Part shown: positions 33,643 to 41,445 of the stretch, piece by piece
Numbering within the stretch: the stretch's first letter is position 1
Layout of the letters: every line of letters starts with the position of its first letter
Assembly (NCBI RefSeq): GCF_019455445.1
Contig: NZ_JAHWUS010000002.1
Location: 1 to 64,000, forward strand
From: Pseudaquidulcibacter saccharophilus
GTDB lineage: Bacteria > Pseudomonadota > Alphaproteobacteria > Caulobacterales > Aquidulcibacteraceae
Direction of reading: 5' to 3'
DNA: 64,000 nt
Notes under the pieces: generated by a model
Databases searched by the model: none
What the model saw: the letters and a program-made list of their open reading frames with translations, nothing else
What the model was told of the DNA's origin: nothing
Position numbers and translations under genes: made by a program

Positions 33643-33658
33643 ATTCGCAAGTGCGAAT
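33643..33658. promoter_or_regulatory. Operator-like palindrome next to the tandem repeat
   Basis: ATTCGCA (33643-33649) and TGCGAAT (33652-33658) form a perfect inverted repeat with a two-base spacer, directly after the 11-base tandem array. Symmetry and location suggest a dimeric regulator site. Confidence 0.5.
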
Positions 33659-33784
33659 GTATTGATAAATATTGTGAAATATTTATAACAGCGATTGAAA
33701 CATAAAGTGTGTCGGGGTTAATGGGGTTTTAATATGCCTGTGTTATGCAATCCGAAATACTTAATATCTATGCTAGGATAAGGC

Positions 33785-34411
33785 ATGAAAAACGAAATTC
33801 TGATTGTTGATGATCACCCGCTTTTTCGTCAGGCTTTGGTGATTGCGGCATCTAATATTGACGCAAACGCAAATATTTTAGAGGCCGGAACCCTTGATGA
33901 GGCATTGTCTGCCGCTGGTAATGCAAAAAATCTTAAGCTTGTCTTGCTTGATTTAAAAATTCCGGGTGCCAATGGTTATTCTGGTGTCGCCCTTATCCAT
34001 GCCGAAGTTCCTAATACGCCAATCTTGGTAATTTCTGGTGCCGATGCCCAAAAAGCGGCACAAGAAGCAAAACGATTCGGCGCAATTGGCTTTATTGGCA
34101 AAGACAACGACCTTGGCAAAATTGAAGAAGCCATCGGAACCGCGCTTAAGGATGGCAAGATTGACGATTCCTCTAGTGCCGGCGATAGCGAACTTGACGC
34201 AATGGCACAAAAAGTTGCCTCATTAACACCAATGCAATTACGCGTGCTTTTGGGGGTTCTAAACGGTCGCCTGAACAAACAAATCGCCTATGATTTGGGT
34301 ATTTCAGAAGCAACAGTAAAGGCGCATTTAACCGCCATTTTCAAAAAACTTGATGTCGGCAATCGCACCCAAGCCGCCCTTGCCGCCCAGGCATTGGGAA
34401 TTGGGAACTAG
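33785..34411 (+). CDS. LuxR/NarL-type response regulator
   Basis: This 208-residue protein has a receiver domain with the acidic pocket VDDHP (D9, D10) and phospho-acceptor D56 (LVLLDLKIPG). The late F-I-G-K-D supplies the conserved Lys. A C-terminal LuxR-type helix-turn-helix follows (SLTPMQLRVLLGVLNGRLNKQIAYDLGISEATVKAHL). It resembles CrbR/ErdR-class regulators, whose cognate kinases have SLC5 transporter-like sensor domains. Just such a kinase is encoded at 35933-39304. It is divergent from the porin gene; operator-like repeats lie between them. Confidence 0.88.
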   Translation: MKNEILIVDDHPLFRQALVIAASNIDANANILEAGTLDEALSAAGNAKNLKLVLLDLKIPGANGYSGVALIHAEVPNTPILVISGADAQKAAQEAKRFGAIGFIGKDNDLGKIEEAIGTALKDGKIDDSSSAGDSELDAMAQKVASLTPMQLRVLLGVLNGRLNKQIAYDLGISEATVKAHLTAIFKKLDVGNRTQAALAAQALGIGN

Positions 34412-34430
34412 AATTAATAATTCAGAATTA

Positions 34431-34490
34431 ACTCCTTCCCTTTAGGGAAGGTGGACGCGAAGCGGACGGAAGGGTGGCTTTGTCACCCCA
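34431..34490. repeat. GC-rich palindromic intergenic repeat, short copy
   Basis: It begins CTCCTTCCC-TTTA-GGGAAGG and continues through GTGGACGCGAAGCGGACGG to a GGGTGGC...GTCACCC arm pair. This nested-palindrome structure, with CCTTCCC and GTCCGCTTCGC-type cores, resembles extragenic palindromic repeats common in alphaproteobacterial genomes. It lies directly after the response-regulator stop and may also act as its terminator. Confidence 0.6.
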
Positions 34491-34777
34491 ATAACAAAAT
34501 ATTATCATTCAACATAACTAGCCCCAATATTTACAATGTGTAACAGCGATTATTTTTTAAAAAATAATTGATAATCAATTGGTTAATCTGATTATCGGTG
34601 CATTTCTTTTGAATTACCCCAAAACGTTGACATTTGTTGACATCCACCAAATTTAACACCGGCAAAAAACCTGACATTTCCTGACATACCCAAGCCACAC
34701 CAATCAATTTAGCAAAAACCAACGCACATGAATATTAAAGGCATTTATTCAGGTGGGGATAGATGGATTAAGGATTT

Positions 34778-34896
34778 GCCCCCTCAGTCACGATAAATCG
34801 TGACAGCTCCCCCGTAAACAGGGGAGCATGGCAGCAATCTTTGTTCTCCCCTGCATTAGCGGAGGAGGTGGCTTACGAAGCAAGTCGGAGGGGGGC
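34778..34896. repeat. GC-rich palindromic intergenic repeat, long copy
   Basis: The outer arms GCCCCC (34778-34783) and GGGGGC (34891-34896) enclose several internal hairpins: GTCACGAT/ATCGTGAC (34787-34804), GCTCCCC/GGGGAGC (from 34806) and further CTCCCC/GGAG elements. It stands out as GC-rich in an AT-rich region. It reads as an extragenic palindromic or MITE-like element with no coding capacity. Confidence 0.65.
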
Positions 34897-35113
34897 TGCT
34901 TCCCCCTTTAAGGGAAATGTCCATAATGGAATTAAGTATGCAAAACATAAAATAATAAAAATATGGCAGCTTTAATTGATATCATGTTACCGCTTTAGTA
35001 ATAATGTTAACAAGAAACACGCCCTTGTTTGTTGAACGATTATATGCGTCCATATAAAGAATGGTATTCAATTAAATCATTTGACGAACTAATTGGCGTA
35101 TCTGTCATTTCAA

Positions 35114-35812
35114 TCATTCCTTAATAAAATCAATAAAGCTTAAACCCCTATAAACTATATCAACTTCAGGTCTTTTTTCATTTTCAAGCGTATCAAAGGT
35201 AAAATATTTTCCACGAAATGTCTTTTTAAATGAAGTTATCTCGTCCCTTATCCAAGGAATGACTTGCTCAACTTGCCCATAAGTCGCAGGCTCATTGGTT
35301 TTCGCAACCTCAATAGAAGTAATTTCCACACCTTCGCCAAAGTATTGCTCAATATTGTCTTTCATAACTGCTTTAACAGTATAAGGGTCATTAACGTCAG
35401 TAAAAGTGACGAACCTATATCTATAATCCGTATAATCACCTGATTTCACTTTGCCAGTTTCCCAAACATCACTTACCCGCCATGGGCTATAGCCATCTCG
35501 ATAATTTGGGTCATCACTAATAAAATAGGTAAACAACAAAAACAGATATTTCCCATCAACATTGACAACTACGGCTTCGCCTTTTTTCTCACTGCTATCG
35601 CCACCGCCCAAGCCCAATAAAGGTGTTGCCCAATCTTTTACTTTGTAATTTATTATTTGTTGAATTGTTGAGCCCGAATAAGTTCTGCCATTTGCCTCGA
35701 CACTGACAGTTATTTTATAATTATATTCGTACTTATCAGCAGTGTCACAGCCAGAAACCAATAAACCGAAAAAAAAGGCAATAACACTTCGCTTTCGTAA
35801 GTTTATAAACAT
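35114..35812 (-). CDS. Hypothetical lipoprotein
   Basis: This 232-residue protein has a basic N-terminus, a hydrophobic stretch and a lipobox LVSGC (Cys22), so it should be a membrane-anchored lipoprotein. The mature part starts with an extended, beta-like segment (YEYNYKITVSVEANGRTYSG) and ends in an acidic/aromatic helical part. I do not recognise a family. It stands alone on the minus strand between the response regulator region and the hybrid kinase gene; its promoter would lie in 35813-35932. Confidence 0.75.
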   Translation of the reverse strand: MFINLRKRSVIAFFFGLLVSGCDTADKYEYNYKITVSVEANGRTYSGSTIQQIINYKVKDWATPLLGLGGGDSSEKKGEAVVVNVDGKYLFLLFTYFISDDPNYRDGYSPWRVSDVWETGKVKSGDYTDYRYRFVTFTDVNDPYTVKAVMKDNIEQYFGEGVEITSIEVAKTNEPATYGQVEQVIPWIRDEITSFKKTFRGKYFTFDTLENEKRPEVDIVYRGLSFIDFIKE

Positions 35813-35932
35813 AAACTATATCCCTTGATATTAAAACTGCGCCACCAACCTAACATAGTTCAATGTAGGAAATGTAAACATTTTACGCATAGTCAATTGC
35901 TTCAGGAACGATAATCAATCATCCCCGATGGA

Positions 35933-38900
35933 CTACAAATTATCATCAATCCATTGCGTAAGGAATTTTGCTTTTAGGGGTTTGCGGAAAATATCTATCC
36001 CAAGTTCTAATGCCTGCGCCTGTGCCACCTCAATTGGTTTGGCGGTAATGATTGCGGCCTTTGCGCTTGGGTTGGTTTTTAATAATTCCTGCGCCAAATC
36101 CAGCCCGTTTTTATCGCCGCCCAATTCATAATCAAGCAACATGGCGTTATATGTGCCATTTTTGGCGATTGCCTCGTCATAAGAACCCGCAATATCAAAA
36201 TCATAACCAAGCGCAGAAATTAATTCATTCATGCCTTTGCGTACGCGGGCATCATCATCAACAATAAGGAATTTCTTTTTATCTGTGGTGATTTTTGGTG
36301 CATCGGGTTTTATTATGCGTGTTTCTTCTTCTTTTAGTTTTTCACCATCTTCGGGTTTTTTAATCAATGGCAATGATAATGAGAAACGGCTGCCTTGATC
36401 CTCAATACTTTTAAGGTCGATTTTACCACCAATAAGGCGTGCGGTTCGTTCCACAATTGAAAGGCCAAGGCCCATCCCCGGTTCAACCTCCCGTGGGAGG
36501 CGTTCAAACTCACGGAAGATTTTTTCCTGAAAGCTTTGTGGAATGCCTTCTCCGGTATCGTAAACCTCTATTGAAACGGTTTTTCCGCGTTTGCGCACCC
36601 CAAGTAAGACCCCGCCGTCTTTTGTATATTTAATCGCATTGGAAACAAGGTTTTGCACAATAGAGCGGAATAGGGTGGGGTCGGTGTTAACCCATAAATC
36701 ATTGGCGATGAATTTTAATTTTAACCCCTTTTCCAAAGCCACGGGGGTCAAAAGATTGATAATCTCTTGGCATTTATCTTTAACAGACATGTCGCGCGGT
36801 TGCGGCACAATCCCACCGGCATCAAGTTTGGAAATATCAAGCAGGCGACGCAAAAGCTTTTCGGCGCCCTCAATTGATTGGTCAATATTATGCAATAATT
36901 GTTTGTTTTGCGCCTCAATCTTTCTATCGAGTGCCGAAGTGAAAAGACGCGCAGCATGAAGTGGTTGCAACAGATCGTGGCTTGCCGCCGCCAAGAAACG
37001 GGTTTTATCTGATGCCGCTTGGGATAAGGCTTTGTTGGCGACTTTTAACTCTTTGGTGCGGGCGTCAACGCGGCGTTCAAGTTCACCACGGGCTTTTTCA
37101 AGTGCTTGGCGGGCGCGGGCTTCTGCGGTGATGTCGGTAAAACAGCTAACATAACCACCACCCGGCATTGGGCCACCAACGGTTTTAAAAACCCGACCGT
37201 CTTCACGCACCCGCTCAAAAGAGTGGCGTTGGCGGCGACGCATGTGGTTAAGGCGGCGTTCAACATGGTTTTCAACCTCACCTGGGCCGCATTCACCGTG
37301 CATTGCGTTATATCTTATAAGGTCGGCAACTGGTGCGCCAACCCGCACCATTCCAGGTGGATAATTGAATAAATCAAGATAACGACTATTCCACGCCACA
37401 AGTCTTTGGTGGCGATCAATAACGCTTACGCCGGGGTCGATGTGTTCAAGAGTTGCGGCAAGAATATCCTTGGAAAAACGTAAAGATTGTCCAGAATAAT
37501 CAAGCATTTGCGCAACATCGGAAATGGTAAGACTTGAACCCGATAATGCCGACGACATCAATGCGCGTGCCGATGGTGCACCGATTACTGATGCAATCAA
37601 ACGTTCGGCCTCGCGGGCGGTGGCGCGGTCGATTGGGGCGTGAATATCTTTGATATTGGCGAAATGCTCATTGGTTTGCTCTTCGCCAACAAAGCGGCGC
37701 ACCAATTCAAGAAGGTCATTTTTTGTGGTTACTTTGCCAACCCGAACTTTTGAGCCAAATTCAATTAAAATCCTTGGAACCTGTAATTTGCGCGCACTGG
37801 TTAGGAAATGCACAAATAAATTTGCCCCGATTGACCACAATGTTCCATGGGTAATCGGGCTAAGACCATTGAAACCAAAAAGTCCATAGGGGTTGAAAAT
37901 AGTTCCTTCGAGTGGGTGTAAAATCACTTGTGGCAGGATGGTTGGTAATAATAATGTATAGGCCCAAACCACCAAACCAGTTACAAGTGCGGATTTTGCG
38001 GCAATTGGATCACGATTTGGGGAATAAACCGCCATTATCAAAACTGGCGCAAATTGTGCCACGGCGGCAAAGCCAATCAAACCAATGGTTGCGAGTGATG
38101 ATGAGTCTGGAATTAGGCTCGCATAAATAAAGGCAATCGCCATAAGTGCGAAAATGGTAAGGCGGCGAATAAGCAACATGGTCTCGCCAAAATTGGCATT
38201 TTTCGACCAGCGCGGGTTTTGCAAAAGAATTGGCGCAATCAAATCATTGGAAACCATGGTCGAAAGCGCGATGGTTTCGACCATAACCATGCCGGTTGCC
38301 GCCGAAAAGCCACCTACAAACACAAATAACGCAAGCGAGTTAAAACCCTGATGCAATGGCATATCAATTACCAACATATCCGCACTTTTGCCGCCGGGCA
38401 TAATGGCAAAACTTGCAAGGGCGATTGGCAAAACAATCAAGGTTGTAAGCAAAAGATAAGTTATAAAACCCGTCCTTGCATTGGAAATGTCTGACGATGC
38501 GTTTGATTGGATAATCCCAATATAAAATTGGCGCGGAAGACAAATAATTGCGACTGCTGCCAATGCGCCAAAAACAAAGAAATCAATTGATAAATTGGCA
38601 GGGGAAAAATTATTCAACATCTGCCCAAGGGCAAAATTTTGCGATGCGGCAGGGGCCTTTAAAAACACAAAAATCGCAAATACACCTATGGAAATAAAGG
38701 CCGCAAGTTTTACAATCGATTCAACAGAAATCGCGAATAAAACCCCGTCATTGCGACTTGCAGAATCATAAGTTCGCGTTCCAAAAACCGTTGCGAAAAG
38801 GGTTAATGTAACGGCGGTAATTGCCATTGGGCCAACAATATCTTCGGCGCCCGAAAGGCGGGCATATGATGTGCCAACCGAGCGTAGTTGCAATGCCAAA

Positions 38901-39304
38901 TATGGCACAATCCCCAATAGCGCCAATATGGTTACAAGTGCGGCGATGCCGCGTGAATTGGAAAATCGTGATCCAATAAAATGGGAAATCGAGGTTGCGT
39001 TTTCAAACTTTACCGCCTCGATTAAGCGTTCAAGGAATGGTGTGGCAAAACCAAATAATAATATTGGCCCCAAATAAATTGGCAAATAGTTCCAACCTTC
39101 GGCAACCGCAGTACCTACTGCGCCATAAAATGTCCAAGAAGTACAAAAAACCGCAAGCGCAAGATTATAGGCAATAAAACGCAAGCGGTTTGAATAACGT
39201 GGTGCGCCATTGTTTTGCATGCGCGGGCTTTTGGCCCAAAATGCAAGGGCAAAAAGCGCCATTGCATAAAGCGCCGCAACGATAAAGATTACTGTTCCTG
39301 ACAT
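35933..39304 (-). CDS. Hybrid histidine kinase with SLC5/PutP-like sensor domain (CrbS-like)
   Basis: This 1123-residue protein has a sodium:solute-symporter-like membrane domain with about 12-13 helices at residues 1-500, including FCTSWTFYGAVGTAV and LGIVPYLALQLRS. A linker and a PAS domain (VSVIDRHQRLVAWN) follow, then a coiled coil. The HisKA domain has H776 (AASHDLLQPLHAARL) and the HATPase domain has N-, G1- and G2-boxes (DTGEGIP, GMGLGLSI). The C-terminal receiver has phospho-acceptor D1058 (MLLDYELGG). This layout matches CrbS/MxtR-type kinases, which control acetate use with a LuxR-type regulator. The LuxR-type regulator at 33785 is the likely partner. Confidence 0.9.
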   Translation of the reverse strand: MSGTVIFIVAALYAMALFALAFWAKSPRMQNNGAPRYSNRLRFIAYNLALAVFCTSWTFYGAVGTAVAEGWNYLPIYLGPILLFGFATPFLERLIEAVKFENATSISHFIGSRFSNSRGIAALVTILALLGIVPYLALQLRSVGTSYARLSGAEDIVGPMAITAVTLTLFATVFGTRTYDSASRNDGVLFAISVESIVKLAAFISIGVFAIFVFLKAPAASQNFALGQMLNNFSPANLSIDFFVFGALAAVAIICLPRQFYIGIIQSNASSDISNARTGFITYLLLTTLIVLPIALASFAIMPGGKSADMLVIDMPLHQGFNSLALFVFVGGFSAATGMVMVETIALSTMVSNDLIAPILLQNPRWSKNANFGETMLLIRRLTIFALMAIAFIYASLIPDSSSLATIGLIGFAAVAQFAPVLIMAVYSPNRDPIAAKSALVTGLVVWAYTLLLPTILPQVILHPLEGTIFNPYGLFGFNGLSPITHGTLWSIGANLFVHFLTSARKLQVPRILIEFGSKVRVGKVTTKNDLLELVRRFVGEEQTNEHFANIKDIHAPIDRATAREAERLIASVIGAPSARALMSSALSGSSLTISDVAQMLDYSGQSLRFSKDILAATLEHIDPGVSVIDRHQRLVAWNSRYLDLFNYPPGMVRVGAPVADLIRYNAMHGECGPGEVENHVERRLNHMRRRQRHSFERVREDGRVFKTVGGPMPGGGYVSCFTDITAEARARQALEKARGELERRVDARTKELKVANKALSQAASDKTRFLAAASHDLLQPLHAARLFTSALDRKIEAQNKQLLHNIDQSIEGAEKLLRRLLDISKLDAGGIVPQPRDMSVKDKCQEIINLLTPVALEKGLKLKFIANDLWVNTDPTLFRSIVQNLVSNAIKYTKDGGVLLGVRKRGKTVSIEVYDTGEGIPQSFQEKIFREFERLPREVEPGMGLGLSIVERTARLIGGKIDLKSIEDQGSRFSLSLPLIKKPEDGEKLKEEETRIIKPDAPKITTDKKKFLIVDDDARVRKGMNELISALGYDFDIAGSYDEAIAKNGTYNAMLLDYELGGDKNGLDLAQELLKTNPSAKAAIITAKPIEVAQAQALELGIDIFRKPLKAKFLTQWIDDNL

Positions 39305-39360
39305 TTATTTTCCCACCGGATATTAGTAATTAATGCCTAAAACCCAGTATGGCAAGACGC

Positions 39361-39810
39361 TTATGTTACTGGCTCAATAACCAAGGTTGCGCCGTCAACC
39401 GCAACTACTTTTAGGCTTTCACCGGCTTTGGGATTGGTTTTTGCGGTGGCCCGCCACCGTGTATCGCCATGTTTTACCGCGCCGATACCACCAACAAAAT
39501 CATCGCTTACTATAACCATTTGCCCAATAAGGCGGACATTTGGATTATTAATATCTTCATTGACTTGTTTTGGCGGTGGTGGGAATAATTTACGCCCAAA
39601 AACCACCGTGATTACAGAAATAATTGAGAATATAATTACCTCACCGGTCATGCCAATATTGGGAAATATGGCGACAATTAAGGTTGTTATAAATGCCGCC
39701 ACCGCAATCCAAAGAAGATACATGGTTCCGGTAAAAAGCTCTGCCACCAAAAGGAAAACGCCAATCGTTGCCCAAACCCAAATCCCACTTTGTAAAAAAG
39801 TCTCAAGCAT
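39361..39810 (-). CDS. NfeD-family membrane protein
   Basis: This 149-residue protein has two to three hydrophobic segments in the first about 75 residues (IGVFLLVAELFTGTMYLLWI, then a second span) and a C-terminal soluble OB-fold-like domain ending L-K-V-V-A-V-D-G-A-T-L-V-I-E-P. This is the short NfeD/YbbK type that partners with stomatin-like SPFH proteins in membrane-domain organisation. It begins 15 bases after the SPFH gene on the same strand, as is usual for the pair. Confidence 0.87.
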   Translation of the reverse strand: MLETFLQSGIWVWATIGVFLLVAELFTGTMYLLWIAVAAFITTLIVAIFPNIGMTGEVIIFSIISVITVVFGRKLFPPPPKQVNEDINNPNVRLIGQMVIVSDDFVGGIGAVKHGDTRWRATAKTNPKAGESLKVVAVDGATLVIEPVT

Positions 39811-39824
39811 ATATTCTTCCCAAT

Positions 39825-40820
39825 TTATTTTTTAACCGAAGGAATTGATGTCGAATTATCGGCACTTGTTTTTGAACTATCGATTAGTGTTTTAATCCCC
39901 TCAACCGCACCGGCAAGTGATGCCATATCCGCAGGGACAATAACCGTTCTCTGTTGCGGTGAAGATGCAAGTTTTCCAAATGCCTCAATATATTTTTGGG
40001 CAAGGAAATAGTTAATTGCTTGAACGTCACCACTTGCAATTGCTTCTGATACGGCCTTGGTTGCGTTGGCTTCGGCTTCGGCTGAACGTTCGCGTGCTTC
40101 GGCATCGCGGAATGCGGCTTCTTTGCGGGCTTCTGCTTCAAGGATGGTTGCCTGTTTCAATCCTTCGGCACGAAGAATTGCGGCAGCTCTTGAACCCTCT
40201 GCTTCGGTGATATCGGCACGTTTGTCACGCTCTGCCTTCATTTGGCGCGCCATGGCTTCGGACAAATTCGCAGGTGGCGTAATATCCTTAATTTCAATAC
40301 GCACAACTTTTACGCCCCAAGGGGTCGTTGCGGCATCAATTGTATGCAGCAACTTGCCATTGATTGTGTCGCGTTGTGATAATACCTCATCAAGCTCCAT
40401 CGAGCCGATAACGGTACGCAAATTGGTAAGTACAAGGTTGGAAATCGCCATACGAAGATTTTCGACTTCATACGCTGCTTTGGCGGCGTCATATACTTGG
40501 GTAAATACTACGGCATCGCATGAAACCATCGCGTTATCGCGCGTGATAACTTCTTGACGCGGAACATCAAAAACCGATTCCATTATCGAGATTTTATGCC
40601 CCACCGTCTCAACAAAGGGTAACAGAAAACTAATGCCTGGATGAAGAGTTCTTGTATAACGCCCAAATTGTTCAACTGTGAATTGATAACCTTGCGGAAC
40701 AATCTTTACTGTTGAAGAAACCAAGGCAATTGCCAAGACGAAAAATACCAAAGAGAAAATTCCTGCACCAAATTCACCAAGAATTGATGGGATTAATGCA
40801 AGATTAGACAATATAGCCAT
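39825..40820 (-). CDS. SPFH/band-7 domain protein (QmcA/stomatin-like)
   Basis: This 331-residue protein has one N-terminal membrane segment (residues 17-38) followed by the SPFH domain: VPQGYQFTVEQFGRY, HPGISFLLPFV, then DAVVFTQVYDAAKAAYEV and the R-T-V-I-G-S-M-E-L-D-E block. A long Ala/Glu-rich coiled coil (ADITEAEGSRAAAILRAEG and following) follows. The family forms membrane microdomain scaffolds and modulates proteases. It is co-transcribed with the NfeD-type gene downstream. Confidence 0.9.
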   Translation of the reverse strand: MAILSNLALIPSILGEFGAGIFSLVFFVLAIALVSSTVKIVPQGYQFTVEQFGRYTRTLHPGISFLLPFVETVGHKISIMESVFDVPRQEVITRDNAMVSCDAVVFTQVYDAAKAAYEVENLRMAISNLVLTNLRTVIGSMELDEVLSQRDTINGKLLHTIDAATTPWGVKVVRIEIKDITPPANLSEAMARQMKAERDKRADITEAEGSRAAAILRAEGLKQATILEAEARKEAAFRDAEARERSAEAEANATKAVSEAIASGDVQAINYFLAQKYIEAFGKLASSPQQRTVIVPADMASLAGAVEGIKTLIDSSKTSADNSTSIPSVKK

Positions 40821-41445
40821 TTATAACACCTTTACTAAGAGTTTGTAATTTTGCAATTTCTATGAATCTTTGCAAGCAAAATCGCATATTTTGCCTGTCA
40901 AATTATTTGAAGCATAGATTCCAATTGCTCTAAATTTTCTGTGGATAAGTTTTGAGGGTGATTAATAAGACGCTGATTCGTTTTGATTTTATGATTCGCA
41001 ATATTGTTCACTTTTTTCTTGCAAATTTTGCTTTTTGTAATACACTTTTTCTCAAGAGCAAAGTAATAATTTGCCAATACCAAAAGCAGACTAGCGCGTA
41101 TTTATGTATTGCAGACGCAATATCTATGACGCAGTCGGTGGGCGTGTTTGGAAATGTTGTTTTATACTTAAACAATACTTAATCATTATTATGATTATTA
41201 GTGTTATTACTTTGCTCCCTTATTCCCTATCATGAGGGATGGCGGGGGATGTCTTGGGTGTTTATTACAACCGCGGCATCCCCAAAATTATTTTGGCTCA
41301 AAATTATATGCCCCAAAATTCATTTTAAACGGTAGGTCGCGATACCATATACTTTATTCTCTTTGCGCAATCTAAAATTATTCAATAAATAGGAATTTGT
41401 GATTCAAATTAGTTTGTTTTTGAACGTGTTTTTAGATTGCGTGTT
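40821..41445. other. Intergenic region with palindromes
   Basis: About 625 AT-rich bases without a supported gene. It contains a TAATCAT-TATT-ATGATTA palindrome (41180-41197) and a hairpin with arms GGGGATG (41245-41251) and CATCCCC (41277-41283). The promoters of the minus-strand SPFH gene and the plus-strand peptidase gene should be here. Confidence 0.55.
41180..41197. promoter_or_regulatory. AT-rich operator-like palindrome
   Basis: TAATCAT (41180-41186) and ATGATTA (41191-41197) form a perfect 7-4-7 inverted repeat. It superficially resembles Fur-type sites, but there is no adjacent iron-uptake gene. Confidence 0.35.

Larger units (their letters stand above)
34412..35113. other. Intergenic region with palindromic repeats
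   Basis: About 700 bases without a supported gene. It holds two GC-rich palindromic elements (34431-34490 and 34778-34896) and two related direct repeats, TTGACATTTGTTGACAT (34627-34643) and CTGACATTTCCTGACAT (34671-34687). Minor open frames at 34531-34722 (minus) and 35044-35124 (plus) lack ribosome sites or family signals. The region separates the response regulator gene from a convergent lipoprotein gene. Confidence 0.6.

Noticed and set aside
34531-34722. 63-codon minus-strand open frame
   Set aside because: No ribosome site and no recognisable domain; it overlaps direct repeats.
35044-35124. 26-codon plus-strand open frame
   Set aside because: No Shine-Dalgarno, and it overlaps the 3' end of the lipoprotein gene; the protein-like look may be chance.
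41180-41197. Fur box
   Set aside because: The palindrome is AT-rich and only loosely similar, and no iron-related gene is adjacent.
41245-41283. GGGGATG/CATCCCC hairpin as a small RNA or terminator
   Set aside because: There is no T-run on either strand and no gene end nearby; no promoter could be assigned.
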